Shown here: positions 20,949 through 32,320 of the stretch, in pieces
Layout: every line of letters begins with the position of its first letter
How positions within the stretch are numbered: the stretch's first letter is position 1
Source: Myotis daubentonii
Taxonomy: Eukaryota > Chordata > Mammalia > Chiroptera > Vespertilionidae
Reading direction: 5' to 3'
Assembly (NCBI RefSeq): GCF_963259705.1
Contig: NC_081861.1
Location: 105,578,102-105,642,101, forward strand
DNA length: 64,000 nucleotides
Made by a program: the position numbers and the translations under genes
The notes under the pieces: generated by a model
Databases searched by the model: none
Told to the model about the DNA's origin: nothing
What the model saw: only the letters and a program-made list of their open reading frames with translations

Positions 20949-21353
20949 GAAAAAAAAGAGGAACAAATGTAATAATCTGAACAATAAAGATTTAATAAAA
21001 AAATAAAAAATAAATAAATAAATAAATAAAATAAAATAAAATAAAATGTCATACATTAAAGAAAATCTTAAAGGCAGCACGAGAAACACAGTTGCCTACA
21101 AGGGAGTTCCCATAAGGCTGTCAGCTGATTTCTCAACAAAAACACTTTAGGCTGGAAAGGATTGGAATGAAATATTCAAAGTAATAAGAATCAAGAACCT
21201 ATAACCAAGACTAATCTATCCATCAAGGTTTTCATTTAATATGAAAGGTGAAATAAAGACTTTCCCTAGATAAAACAAATGAAGAAACAAATAAAAAACT
21301 AAAGGAGTTCATTACCAGTACTGCAAGTTGCAAGAGATATTAAAGGGGCTGAT

Positions 21354-21491
<138 letters not shown>

Positions 21492-21873
21492 TAGGTATAA
21501 TTAATAAAATAAAAAAATAATTACCTATATAACATTACTTTAAATCTAAACAGATTAAATGTGCCAATCGAAACAGATAAGGTAGCTGAATGGATAAGAA
21601 ATCATGATCCACATATAAGCTGTCTACAGGAGGCACACCTCAGAACAAAATATATGCATAGAGTAAAAGTGAAGGGGTGGACAGAAATATTCCATGCAAA
21701 TGGAAATTTTAAAAAGCAGGGGTAGCAATACTTACATCTGACAAATTATGCTCCAAAACAAAAGCAATAAAAGAGACAAAAAGGGTGACTAAATAATACT
21801 AAAAATGATCATTCCAACAAGAGGATATAATCTTTGTAAACATATATGCACCAAACATAGGAGTACCTAAATA

Positions 21874-22638
21874 TGGGGGTTTTCCAGCCACAACCAGCAC
21901 AGCTAGAGAGCAAACAAGTCCTGAGTAGGGGCAGCTGGGGATTGAGAAAAAGAGACAAACACAGAGACAGTGGGTATAGCTGGGACCAGGTCGGACACTG
22001 TTCTCAAATGCAGAGACAGTGACCCAGAGCTAGTGCAGCGCGTTTATTTATTTATTTATTTTTTCTATTTCTTTCTCTTTTTTTAACTTTTTATTGAGTA
22101 AGGTATTACAAATTGTCTTTATCCCCCCATTGTGCCCTCATCCCCCCAGTCTTGTCCTCACCCTCACTCCCTGTTGTCTGCGTCCATAGCTTATGCTTAT
22201 ATGCATGCATACAAGTTCTTTGGTTGATCTCTCCCCCTTACCCCCACCCTCCCTTACCTTCCCTCTGAGGTTTGAGCATCTGATCAATGCTTCTCTGTCT
22301 CTAAATCTGTTTTTGTTCATCGGTTTATGTAATGATACCAGTTTTACTAGATTTTAAGAATAAGGAAATTATGTGAAATCATGCTTAAAGATTAAGCTGC
22401 AATTCTTCATTCTTGTGGCTTCTTGTAATTGTCAGGCCTGGAGCACGGATAATTGTGTCTGCCCCTGACACCTGGCTGAACTTAGATAATGACACCTACC
22501 CCCTGGTGCCTGAGCTACAGGTCAGGACTGACACCATTTCTGCCTTTGGCAAGGTATGTTTCCAGGACATGGCTTTGCCGACGCCACTGGACTCAGCTGA
22601 TGACCTTTGCTCAGGTGCTCTCCCAGGTACTCTCTACA
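21874..22638 (-). mobile_element. Solo LTR, class II ERV-like, with a nested L1 tail
   Basis: Read on the minus strand it begins TGTAGAGAGTACC and ends GGAAAACCCCCA, has AATAAA just before CGCGCTGCAC (near 22041) as a polyadenylation signal, and a 165-bp R/U5-like part. The sequence CCTAAATA flanks both ends (21866-21873, 22639-22646). The look (TG...CA ends, AATAAA placement, T-rich U5) fits a betaretrovirus-like/ERVK LTR. An 8-bp flanking repeat is longer than the usual 4-6 bp, so the exact ends are a little uncertain. About 285 bp of L1 3' end lies inside. No internal viral genes remain. Confidence 0.6.
22045..22330 (-). mobile_element. 5'-truncated L1 3' end nested in the LTR
   Basis: Minus-strand L1 3' end: T-rich tail at 22045-22090, then TTATTGAGTAAGGTATTACAAA, the 'GCATGCATACAAGTTCTTTGG' block and 'GATCAATGCTTCTCTGTCTC', identical in order to the 3' ends of L1-F, L1-H and L1-K. 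It lies inside the LTR, so it is younger than that insertion. Confidence 0.85.
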
Positions 22639-24306
22639 CCTAAATATATAAATAATGTCTTGGTGGACATTAAGGGAGGATTCTATAGCAATACAATCAT
22701 ATTAAGGGGTTTTAACACTCCACTGTCATCAAACGGTTGTTCTTCAAACCGGAACATCGAAAAGGCAACAGTGACCTTAAGTGATACACTGAATTTAATA
22801 GATTTCATTTATATTTACAGGATATTTCATCCTAAAGCAACAGAATATACATTATTCTCAAGTGTACATGACACAAAATTAATCTTAACAAGTTCAATAA
22901 GATTGAAATCATGTCAAGCATCTTCTCTTATCACAATGGTATAAAACCAGAAATCAATTACAACAAAAATACTGAAAATCATTCAAACACATGGAAGCTA
23001 AATAGCATGTTATTTAAAAAAGGATGAATTAACATTGAGATCAAAGAAAAAATAAAAAAATTATATGGAAAAAAATAAACACATTAAAACCAAAATGTAT
23101 GGGACACTGCAAAAGCAGTCCTGAGAAGGAACTTCATAGCATTACAGGCATACCCAAAAAAGCAAGAAAAGTCTCAAATAAATAGTTTAATCTTACACCT
23201 AAAAGAACTGGAATAAAAAAAAAAAAGCCCAAAGTAAGAAGGAAGTAAGTAATAAAGATCAGAACATAAATAGATGTCATAGAAACTAAAACAAACAAAC
23301 AAAAACAATACAAAGGATGGATGAAACCAAGAACTGATTCTCTGAAAAGATAAATAAGGTTGACAAATCTTTAACCAGACCCACAAAGAAACACAGAAAA
23401 AAAAAGAGAGAGGGCACAAATAAATAATATCAGACAAGAAAGAGAAGAGGTAACAACAGACATCACAAGAGATTACATTTAAAAAAAATACTATGAACAA
23501 CTATATACCAACAAATTGGAATACCTGGGCAAAATGGATAAATTCCTGGAAACATCCAATTTTCCAAAACTGAATCAGGGAGAATGAGAAAACCTCAATA
23601 TACCAATTACAACTAATGAAATTGAAGCTGTAATAAAAAGTCCCCCAGCAAACAATAGTCCTGAATGATATACTCCATGGGTGTATTTTCCCAAACATTC
23701 AAAGAAGAACCAACACCTATCCCTCTCAAATTATTCCAAAAATTCAAGAGAAGGAAAGACTTCCAATCTCTTTTGTATGAGGCCAGCATTATCCCAATTC
23801 AGAAAACAGATAAAGAAACTACAAAAAAGGAAATTACAAAAACAGGTAAAACAGTTTTACATATATATATATATATATTCCTGATAAACATAGATGATAA
23901 AATATTAGCAAACTGGATCCAGCAATAGATAAAATGATCATTCACCATGGCATGATCAAGGGGGATTTGTTCTGGGGATGCAACTTTGGTACAATATTTG
24001 AAAATCAATAAATGTGATATATCGCATTAAAAATGAAGTATAAAAATCACATTATCATATCAATAGATTCAGAAAGAACATTTGATAAAATCCAGCACCC
24101 ACTTATGATAAAAACTCTCCGTAAAGTGGGAAGAGATGAGTCATACCTCAATATAATAAACGTCATATATGACAAACCTATAGCTCACATCATACTCAAT
24201 GGGAAAATATTAAAATTGTTTCCTTTAAGATCAGGAAAAAGACAGGAATATCCACTTTCACCATTCTTATTCAACATAGTACTAGAATTCATAGCAAAAG
24301 CAATCA

Positions 24307-24583
24307 CTCATTTGTGGAATATAATGAACAACATAAACTGATGAACAAAAACAGATCCAGAGACAGAGAAGCATTGATCAGACTGTCAAACCTCAGAGGG
24401 AAGGTAGGGGAGGGTGGAGGTAAATGGGAGAGATCAACCAAAGGACTTGTGTGCATGCATATAAGCATAACCAATGGACACAGACACCAGGGTGGTGAGG
24501 GCATGAGCGGGGGTTGGGGGCAATGGGGTGGTAAGGACACATATGTAATAGCTTAATCAATAAAAAAAATTGTAAACTTCAAA
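24307..24583 (+). mobile_element. 5'-truncated L1 3' end in L1-C
   Basis: Begins CTCATTTGTGGAATATAATG and ends with an AATAAAAAAAATTGTAAAC tail. A perfect 11-bp target duplication AAAAGCAATCA flanks it (24296-24306 and 24584-24594). It holds only the ORF2 stop and the 3'UTR. Confidence 0.9.
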
Positions 24584-25072
24584 AAAAGCAATCAGACAAA
24601 AAACAGAAATAAAAGGCATTGAAATTGGAAAGGAGGAAGTAAAACTCTCATTATTTCAGTTGACATAATAGTGTACATAGAGCATCCTAAAACTACCTGA
24701 TCTAATAAATATATTTGAGAGCAGGATACAAAATTAATATTCAGAAATCATTGGCATTTTTAAATACACCAATAATGGACTATCAGAAAGATAAGAAAAC
24801 AATTCCGTTTACTATTGTCACAAAAAAGTTAACTAGGAATAAATTTAACCAAGTAGGTAAAGAACTATCCACAAAAATATTGTAGGACTTTGAAAGAGAA
24901 ATTGAGGTAGATACAAATAAGTGGAAGCATACAGCATGTTAATGGATTGGAAGAATAAATATTAAAATGTCCATACTATACAAAGCAACTTATAGATTCA
25001 ACAAAATTCCTATTAAAATAGCAACCACACATTTCACAGATCTAGAACCAATATTAAAAAGATTTATATGAA

Positions 25073-25281
25073 GCCTGGCCAGCGTGGCTCAGTGGTTGAG
25101 TGTCAACCTATGAACCAGCGTTAGATTCCCAGTCAAGGCACATGCTCAAGTTGTGGGCTTGATCCTCAGTGTGGGGCATGCAGGAGGCAGCCAATCAATT
25201 ATTCTCTCTCATCATTGATGTTTCAATCTCTCTCTCCCTCTCCTTTCCTCTTTGAAATCAATAAAAATATTTCTAAAAAAT
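25073..25281 (+). mobile_element. Ves SINE in L1-C ORF2
   Basis: A tRNA-like head (GCCTGGCCAGCGTGGCTCAG), a TTAGATTCCCAGTCAAGG B-box region, a 'CATTGATGTTTCAATCTCTC' body and an AATCAATAAAAATATTTC tail, flanked by ATTTATATGAA at 25062-25072 and 25282-25292. The head differs from the other three long Ves copies here (GCCCTAACC), so it is a different subfamily or an older copy. Confidence 0.9.
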
Positions 25282-26261
25282 ATTTATATGAAAAAAAACA
25301 ACCCAAACAGCTTCAGCAATCATGAGAAAGAAGAAAAAAGTTGGAAGTGTCACAGTACCCAACATCAACAGCCTGGTACCATTGCCTATAGTTCAATGGA
25401 ACAGAATAGAGGACCCAGAAATAAACCCCCACATTTGTGTTCAATGGACATTTGACAAAGAAAGAAAGAGCATACAGTGAAGTAAGATAGTCTCTTTAAT
25501 TAATGGTCTTGGGTCAATTGGATAGTTATAAAACATGTAACTAGACCACCAAATTAAACCATATACAAGAATAAACTCAAAATTCATAAAAGACTTAAAA
25601 GTAAGTCATAAAGTCATAGAAATCCTAGAAAAAAATATAGCCAGTAAAATCTTAGATGTCTCTCCAAGCAAGGGAAGAGAAACAAAGGGAAAAAAAAAAC
25701 AAATGGGACTATGATACACTAAAAAGCTTTTGCTTATCAAAACAAACCATCAATAAAATGAAAAGATAACCCACTGTATGAAAGAATATAGTTGACATCT
25801 AATAAGGGATTAATTTCCAAAATATATAAATAAATTTTATATAACACAATACCAGAAAGATAAACAATCCAATTGAAAAATGGGCAATGGACCTGAATAG
25901 ACAATTCTCCAAAGAGGTCATAAAATGGCCAAGAGACATATAAAAAATGCTCAACCTCACTAATTATCAGAGATGCAAATTAAAACCGCAATGAGATATC
26001 GTCTCACACCTGCCAGAATGGCTATCATCAAACAATAAGTGCTGGGGAGGATGTGGAGAAAAGAGAACTCTCGTGCACTGTTAGTGAAAATGCAGAATAT
26101 TGTAACCACTGTGGAAAACCTTATGGAGTTTCCTCAAAAATTAGAAATTGAACTGCCTTTTGATCCAGTGATCCCACTTCTCAGAATATATCCTAAGAAT
26201 GCTGAAACACTAGTTCAAAAGAACATATGCACCCCAATGTTCATTGCAGCTTTATTTACAA

Positions 26262-26725
26262 CTAGAGGCTAGGTGCACAAAAATCTGTGCACTCGGGGAG
26301 GGGGTCCCTCAGCCCGGCCTGTGCCCTCTCACAGTCTGGGACCCCTTGGGGGATGACCACCTGCTGGCTTAGGCCCGCTCCCCGGGGGATAGGGCCTAAG
26401 CTGGCAATCAGACATCCCTCTGGCAGCCCAGGAGCCCTCAGGGGATGTCCACTTGCCAGCGGGGAGCAGGCCTAAGCTGCAGTCGGACATCCTCAGAGCT
26501 GATGAGGGGGCGGGGGAGGCTTCCACCACCACCATTGTACTTACAGCCATCAGCCTGGCTTGTGGCTGAGCAGAGCTCCCCCTGTGGGAGCACACTGACC
26601 ACCAGGGGACAGCTCCTGCACTGAGCATTTCCCCCCTGGTGGTCAGTGTGTGTCATAGTGAACGGTCATTCCCAGTCATTCTGCTGTTAGGGTCAATTTG
26701 CATATTACCCTTTTATTATATAGGA
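26262..26725 (-). mobile_element. Helitron unit, type B, minus strand
   Basis: On the minus strand it starts TCCTATATAATAAAAGGG (5' end at 26725) and ends at 26262 with GCCTCTAG after the hairpin GTGCACAGATTTTTGTGCAC (about 26273-26292). The 3' end abuts the L1-C sequence TTTACAA; on the far side L1 resumes with TAGCCAAG, an A^T site. Confidence 0.88.
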
Positions 26726-27476
26726 TAGAGGCCTGGTGCACAGGTGGGGGCCGGCTGGCTTGCCCTGAAGGGTGTCCCGGATCAGGGTGAGGGTCCCCCT
26801 GGGGTGCCTGGCTAGCCTGGGTGAGGGGTTGATGGGTGTTTGCAGGCTGGTCACACCCCCTTCAGGGTAGGGGTCCCCATTGGGGTGCCTGGCCAGCCAG
26901 GGTGAGGGGCTGATGGCTTTTTGCAGGCTGGTCATACCCCTTCAGGGTGGGGGACCCCATTAGGGTGCCCGGCCAGCCTGGGTGAGGGGCTGATGGCTGT
27001 TGGCAGGCTGATCAAGCCCCCACCAGTGAGGACCCTCACCCCATGGAGGTTTGGCCAGTCTGGGTGAGGGGCTGATGGCTGTTTTCAGGCTGGTCACATC
27101 CCCTTTAGGGTGGGGGGTCCCCACTGGGGTGCCTGGCCAGTCTGGGTGAGGGGCTGAGGGCCGTTTTCAGGCTGGCCAAGCTCCCCAGCGATGGAAGCTT
27201 CCAGCCTCTTCTTTTTTTCTTTTTTTTATTCTGGAATTCATTTATCTTCTATAATTGAAACTGTGTTGCCTTCAGTGGAGCTCAGAGCCGGCTGGGAAGC
27301 TTTTCTTCCTCCATCACTGGAGCAGCCAAGCCTCTTGCTCACTCCAGCTCTGTGGCTGCCGGCCGCCAACTTGGTTGGGTTAATTTGCATATAGTCACAC
27401 AGATTGGCTGGTGGGCGTGGCTTAAGGTGTAGTGAAGGTAGAGTCAATTTGCATGTTTATCTTTTATTAGATTAGA
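26726..27476 (-). mobile_element. Helitron unit, type A, minus strand
   Basis: 5' end TCTAATCTAATAAAAGAT at 27476 on the minus strand, CCAATC/ATGCAAAT/'CCAACTTGG' sequence near it (27370-27410), about 70-bp repeats at 26760-27190, and a 3' end GCACCAGGCCTCTA lacking the hairpin arm, joined directly to the B unit. Same A-then-B order as on the plus strand. Confidence 0.87.
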
Positions 27477-27822
27477 TAGCCAAGATTTGGAAACACCACA
27501 TGTACCCATCAGTAGATTAGTAGATAAAAAAGATGTGGTATATTTACATAATGGGTTACAACTATGCAGCCTAAAAAAAAGGAAATCTTACCTTTTGTGA
27601 AAGCATGAATGGACCAAGAGATTATTATGCTAAGTGAAATAAACCAGTCATAAAAAAACAAATACCATGTAATCTCACTTTTATAGGGAATCTAATGAAC
27701 AAAATAAACTGATGAACAAAATAGAAACATAGGTATGGATACATGAACAGACTGACAGTTATCAAATGGTGAGAGGAAGGGGGTCTGTATGAAAGAAAGA
27801 GAAGGAATATATATTATATATA

Positions 27823-28582
27823 TCCTATATAATAAGAGAGGGACATGCTAATTATCCCAGATATGCTAATTGGTCACGACCAGATATGCTAATTAGTCAT
27901 TACAAGTTTGCAAATTGACCATCACTCCAACACAATAGTAAGAGGGATATGCTAATTAACCCTGATATGCTAGTAAGTCATAACCAGTATGCAAATTGAC
28001 CATCATTTTAACATACAAGATGGCCACCCCATGTGGTCACAAGATGGCAGCCACAAATGGCCGGCAGGGAGGGCAGTTGGGGGGCACCAGGCCTGCAGGG
28101 CAGGGCAGTTAGGGGTGACAGGGCCAAGAGGGGAGGGCCATTGGTGGTGACTGGGCCAGCAAGGGAGGGTAGTTAGGGGTGACCGGGCTGGCAGGAGAGA
28201 GCTGTTGAGGGTGACTGGGCCTGCAGAGGAGGGCAGTTGTGGGTTACCAGGCTTGCAGGGGAGGGCCATTGTGGGCAACCGGGCTGGCAGCAGAGGGCAT
28301 TTGGGGGAAATTGGGCCAGCAAGTGAGGGCAGTTGGAGGAATCGGACCAGCAGGGGAACAGTTAGGAGTCAATCTGTCTGGCAGGCAGAAGCAGTTAGGG
28401 GCAATCAGGCAGGCAGGCAGGAGAGAGGTTGAAAGCCAGCAGTCCTGGATTGTGAGAGGGATCCCTATGGGATCAGGCTTAAACTAGTAGTCAGACATCA
28501 CCTGAGGGGTCCAAGATTGGAGAGGGTGCAGGCCGGGCTGAGGAACACCCCCCATGCATGATTTTGTGCACCAGGCCTCTAA
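27823..28582 (+). mobile_element. Helitron array unit 1
   Basis: TCCTATATAATAAGAGAG at the 5' end; the 3' end ATTTTGTGCACCAGGCCTCTAA at 28582. The interior (28050-28440) is a minisatellite of about 35-bp units around GGGAGGGCAGTTGGGGGTGACCGGGC. Inserted into a TA-rich run at the 3' end of L1-C. Confidence 0.85.
28050..28440. repeat. About 35-bp G-rich minisatellite in Helitron unit
   Basis: Eleven or so imperfect copies of GCAGGG-AGGGCAGTTGGGGGTGACCGGGCC. The same unit recurs in the Helitrons at 29460-29900 and, in a short form, 34960-35080. Confidence 0.8.
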
Positions 28583-28586
28583 TATA

Positions 28587-29361
28587 TCTACACAAATAAA
28601 AGCGAAATATGTACATTGGTCATCACTCCACTACACCCACCAGCCAATCAGGATGAGTATGAAAATTAATTCAACAAAGATGGTGGTTAATTTGCATATG
28701 CAGATGGAGCAAAGTGTGAAGACGACTGAAGATGGTGGCTGCCATGGAGCTGGTGCAAGCAGGAGGTTTGGGTTGCTCCTGGCAATGCAGGAAGCCAAGC
28801 TTCCCACCAGCCCTGGCCACAGATCAAGGAGCAACTGGAAAAAAATGGAAGGGCTGGGAGCCTGGGTTGCAAGGGAGCATGGCCAGCCTGAAGATGGCCC
28901 TCAGCCCTTTACCCAGGATGGCCAGGCATCCCAGTGGGGACTGCCCCCTTAAGGGGGTGTGGCAAGCCTGAAAACGGCCCTCAGCACCTCACCTGGGCTG
29001 GCCGCACCCCCATGGGGTGAGGTTCCTCAATGGGAGGCTTGGCCAGCTGAAAACAGCCATCATCCTCTCACCCATGCTGGAAATGCCTCCATGGGGTGAG
29101 GGTCCCCACTGGGAGGCATGGCCAGCCTGAAAACAGCCATCAGTCCCTCACCCAGGCTGGCCAGGCACCCCAGCGGGAACCCCCACCCTGAAGGGGGTGT
29201 CGACAGCTTGAAAACAGCCCTCAGCCCTTCACCCAGACTGGCCACGCCCCCCAGTGGGGACCCTCCCCCATGGGGGTGTGGCCAGCCTGAAAACCACCAC
29301 AGGCCCCTTACCCAGGCTGCCCCATGCCCCAAGGTAACCCCTCCCATGCACCAGGCCTCTA
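28587..29361 (+). mobile_element. Helitron array unit 2 (A-like)
   Basis: 5' TCTACACAAATAAAAGCG after four bases (TATA) from unit 1. It carries CCAATCAGGATG and AAAGATGGTGG near the 5' end, roughly 75-bp repeats at 28870-29340, and a 3' end CATGCACCAGGCCTCTA with no hairpin, joined directly to unit 3. Confidence 0.83.
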
Positions 29362-30100
29362 TCTATACTAATAAAAGGGTAATATGCTAATTAGACTGGG
29401 AGGCCTTGCAGGAGACGTTCTGGATGTTCTTCTGGACAAAGCCATGGTGGCAGGGCCAAGGTAGAGGCTGTTAGAGGCCAAGAAGGGAGGGAAGTTGTCA
29501 GTGATCAGGCCAGGATGGGATGGCAGTTGTGGGTGATCAGGCTGGTGGGGTCAGATGGGGTGAGCAGACCAGCAGGGGGGCCAGTTGGAGGTGAGCAGGC
29601 CATCAGTGGGGGTAAGTTGGGGGTGATCAGGACTGTGAGGGACAGTTTGGAGTGAGCAGGCCAGTAGGGGGGCAGTTGGGGGCAAGCAGGTCAGTGAGGA
29701 GAGAAGGTGAGGATGACCAGGCCAGCAGGGGGGGATGTTTGGGGCAAGCAGGCTGGCAGGGAAGGCAGTTGGGGGTGAGCACACTGGCACAGGGGGAAGT
29801 TGGGGGTGATCAGGCTGGTGGGGGGGCATTTGGGGGCGAGCAGGCTGGCAGCAGGGGTAGTTGGGGATGAGCAGGCCTGCAGGCAGAGTGGTTATGGGCA
29901 GTCAGGCAGGCAAGCAGGCAGGTGAGCAGTTAGGAGCCAGCAGTTCCGGATTGTGAGAGGGATGTCGGACTGCTGGTTTAGACCCAATCCTTGTAAACCA
30001 GTAGTAGAACATCCTTTAAGGAGTCCCAGTTTGCAGAGGGTGCAGACTGGGCTGAGGGACACCTCCCCTCATGCATGAATTTTGTGAACCAGGCCACTAG
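29362..30100 (+). mobile_element. Helitron array unit 3
   Basis: 5' TCTATACTAATAAAAGGG; 3' ATTTTGTGAACCAGGCCACTAG at 30100. The interior (29460-29900) is again the 35-bp AGTTGGGGGTGAGCAGGC minisatellite, followed by the common HeliBat 3' region. Confidence 0.85.
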
Positions 30101-30371
30101 TCTACACTAATAAAAGAGAAACATGCAAATTGTGTCACTTTGCTATGCCCAAAGCCAATCAGAGCTACTATGCAAATTAACCCAAAAAAGATGGCGGTTA
30201 ACTTACATATACAGGCATGGAGTGAAGACTGAAGACTGAAGACTGAAGAGGCTTGGCTTCTCCACTGCGGCCGGACCAAAGGCCAGAGTCCCGGATGCCG
30301 GAAGAAAACTGGTGCCAGCAGACAGGGGAAGGAAGGCCTATTGCGTGAATCTTCGTGCAACGGGCTTCTAG
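30101..30371 (+). mobile_element. Helitron array unit 4 (short)
   Basis: A compact 271-bp unit: 5' TCTACACTAATAAAAGAG, CCAATCAGAG, ATGCAAAT, AAAGATGGCGG, a 3-fold GAAGACTGAA repeat (about 30225-30247), a hairpin around TTGCGTGAATCTTCGTGCAA and the end GGGCTTCTAG. The smallest complete Helitron here. Confidence 0.87.
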
Positions 30372-31018
30372 TCCTATCTAATAAAAGAGAAACATGGTAA
30401 TTAGCCATACATCTGCTACCCTTCCCATTGGCTAATCAGGGCGATATGCAAATGAACTGCCAGCCAAGATGGCGGCCGGCAGCCAGGCAGCTTGAAGTGA
30501 ACAGGAGGCTTGCTTGCATCAGTGAAGGAGGACTCCAACATTCCCTGCCTGCCCCTGCCAGCCTCTGTGCTTGAACTTTGAAACATTGTTACAAATATAG
30601 AAGCTAAACAAAACCCCAGAAACCTGCTTTCAGCAAGCCGGGATCTCAGAGCTGGAGTTGATACAGTGTTTCGATTATAGAGCCCAAACAAACCAGATAC
30701 CTGCTTTCAGCAGCAGAGGCCTAAGAGCTGGAGCCAAGCCTCAGAGCTAAAGCTGGCCCAGAATTAAAAAGAAAGAGAAAAAAAAGGAGCAGTTGGGAGC
30801 TTCAGTCACCCGCCAGCCTGAAAACAGCCCTCAGCCCCTCACCCAGACTGGCCAGGCACCCCAGTGGGGACCCCCACCCTGAAGGGTGTGTGACCAGCTG
30901 CAAACAGCAATCATCCCCTCATCCAGGCTGGCCAGGCACCCCAGTGGGGACCCCCACCCTGATCCAGGACACAATTCAGGGCAAACCAGCCAGCCCCCAC
31001 CCATGCACCAGGCCTCTA
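30372..31018 (+). mobile_element. Helitron array unit 5 (type A)
   Basis: Close relative of 6613-7251: the same 5' 35 bp, ATTGG/ATGCAAAT/AAGATGGCGGC (30466-30476), the same repeats, and the same hairpin-less 3' end CATGCACCAGGCCTCTA fused to unit 6. Confidence 0.9.
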
Positions 31019-31755
31019 TCCTATATAGTAAAAGGGTAATATGCCTCACAGCACCGGGATCAGGGTGACAGGGGGCAGTGCCCAAACCCCCTGATCGCCC
31101 TGCGACTCTGTGTGTGACAGGGGTGGGGCCACAACCTCCTTATCCTCCCTGCTCTGTGTGTGACAGGGGGCGGTGCCCCAACTCCACTATCGGCCCTACT
31201 CTGTGAGTGACAGGGGGGAGCTCCTCAACCCCCTGATCGGACCTGCTCTGTGCGTGACAGGGGGGAGCTCTCCAACCCCCTGATTGACCCTGCTCTGTGC
31301 GTGACAGGGTACGGAGCCCCAACCACCCTGATGGGCCCTGCTCTGTGAGTGACAGGGGGAAGTGCCCCAACCCCCTGATCGGCCCTGCTCTGTGCATGAC
31401 AGGGGGTGGCACCGCAACCTCCCAATCGACCCTGCCTTGAGTGTGACAGGGGGCGGTGCCCCAACCCCCCAATCGGCCCTACCCTGAGCATGACTGAGGG
31501 TGGCATCGCAAACTCCTGATCCGCCCTGCTCTGTGCATGACAGAGGGTGGTGCCCCAACTCCCCAATTGGCCCTGCTCTGAACCTGACCAGGGGCTGCAC
31601 CTAGGGATTGGGCCTGCCCTCTGCCACCTGGGAGCAGGCCTAAGCCAGCAGGTCGTTATCTCCCGAGGGGTCCCAGACTGCGAGAGGGCACAGGCCTGAC
31701 TGAGGGCCCTTCCCTCCCCCCCCGAATGCACAAATTTTTGTGCACCGGGCCTCTA

Positions 31756-31756
<1 letters not shown>
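31019..31756 (+). mobile_element. Helitron array unit 6 (type B)
   Basis: Same structure as 7252-8017: TCCTATATAGTAAAAGGG start, about 50-bp minisatellite at 31070-31600, intact palindrome at 31727-31744, end GGGCCTCTAG at 31756. It terminates the six-unit array. Confidence 0.9.

Positions 31757-31820
<64 letters not shown>
31757..31820. repeat. (TA)n microsatellite
   Basis: About 32 TA units directly after the array's CTAG. TA-rich sequence also precedes the array (27808-27822), so the array appears to have landed inside a TA repeat. Confidence 0.95.
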
Positions 31821-31823
<3 letters not shown>

Positions 31824-32320
31824 AAGTAATATGCAAATGAATGAAAACAAAAACTCACGGACAAAGACATATATTTCTAAATAAGACATAAAAATTACCA
31901 ATATTCACATAGATTTTTTCAACATTATTATTCATTAGAGAAATATAATACAAAATCAAACCACATTGAGATACCAATTGTACTGGCTAGGATGGATATT
32001 ATATATGGAAAATATATATATATATATGATTAAAAAATGTGTTGGCAAGGATGAGGAGAAATTAGTACCCTAGTACTTCCTTGGTGGTGCTGTAAAATGT
32101 TGCAGCATATGTGAAAAACAGGATGGTATTTTCTCAAAACTTAATCTTAGAATTATCTTATTACCCAGGAGTTCCACTTTTACATGTAAACCCCAAAACA
32201 TTAAAAACAAATCCTCAAAGAGACATTTGTATACCCTTATTCACGGAAGAATATTCACAATAGCCAAAAGTCAGTAACAACTAACTGCCAATCAACACAT
32301 GAATGAATAAACATATGGTA

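Larger units (their letters stand above)
19099..21042 (+). mobile_element. HAL1 (half-L1) retrotransposon, complete
   Basis: A 1.94-kb insertion bounded by a perfect 15-bp target duplication AAAATGTCATACATT (19084-19098 and 21043-21057). It has a 5'UTR starting GGGGGAGAACCAAGATGGCGGC, an intact ORF1 (19804-20652), a G-rich 3'UTR and a tail of AAATA/TAAA units, but no ORF2 at all. This is the structure of HAL1, an L1 derivative encoding only ORF1 that must borrow L1 ORF2p. The intact frame, many undecayed CpGs in the 5'UTR and a perfect duplication all suggest a young copy. An L1 with a precise ORF2 deletion is the alternative. Confidence 0.88.
15661..21350 (+). pseudogene. L1-C ORF1 pseudogene, split by SPIN and HAL1
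   Basis: The ATG at 15661 gives MGRQRNMPPM, an L1 ORF1 start. The frame stops within about 30 codons. The coiled-coil part lies at 15661-15797 and 18610-18900; the RRM part ('NGRKLP'-like through 'KVIVTKVQEAQRVLNKMNLK') at about 18900-19098; and the 'VAYKGVPIRLSADFSTKTL'-like C-terminal part at 21058-21345. SPIN and HAL1 inserted within it. Many other lesions. Confidence 0.7.
21500..27694 (+). pseudogene. L1-C ORF2 pseudogene, split
   Basis: The endonuclease region starts near 21510 ([15 protein letters not shown], then KVAEWIRNHDPHISCLQEAH). The RT region is recognisable at about 23500-24300 and 24584-24700, and the C-terminal zinc-knuckle region at 25900-26261 and 27477-27694. Interrupted by a solo LTR, an L1 tail, a Ves SINE and a Helitron pair, besides many stops. 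The uninterrupted GGGACTATGATACACTAAAAAGC at about 25706-25728 is the homologous 'empty' version of the site that holds Helitrons in L1-A and L1-B. Confidence 0.75.

Noticed and set aside
28050..29900. CRISPR-like array of direct repeats
   Set aside because: The repeats are imperfect, contiguous minisatellite units without unique spacers, inside Helitrons in a mammalian genome.
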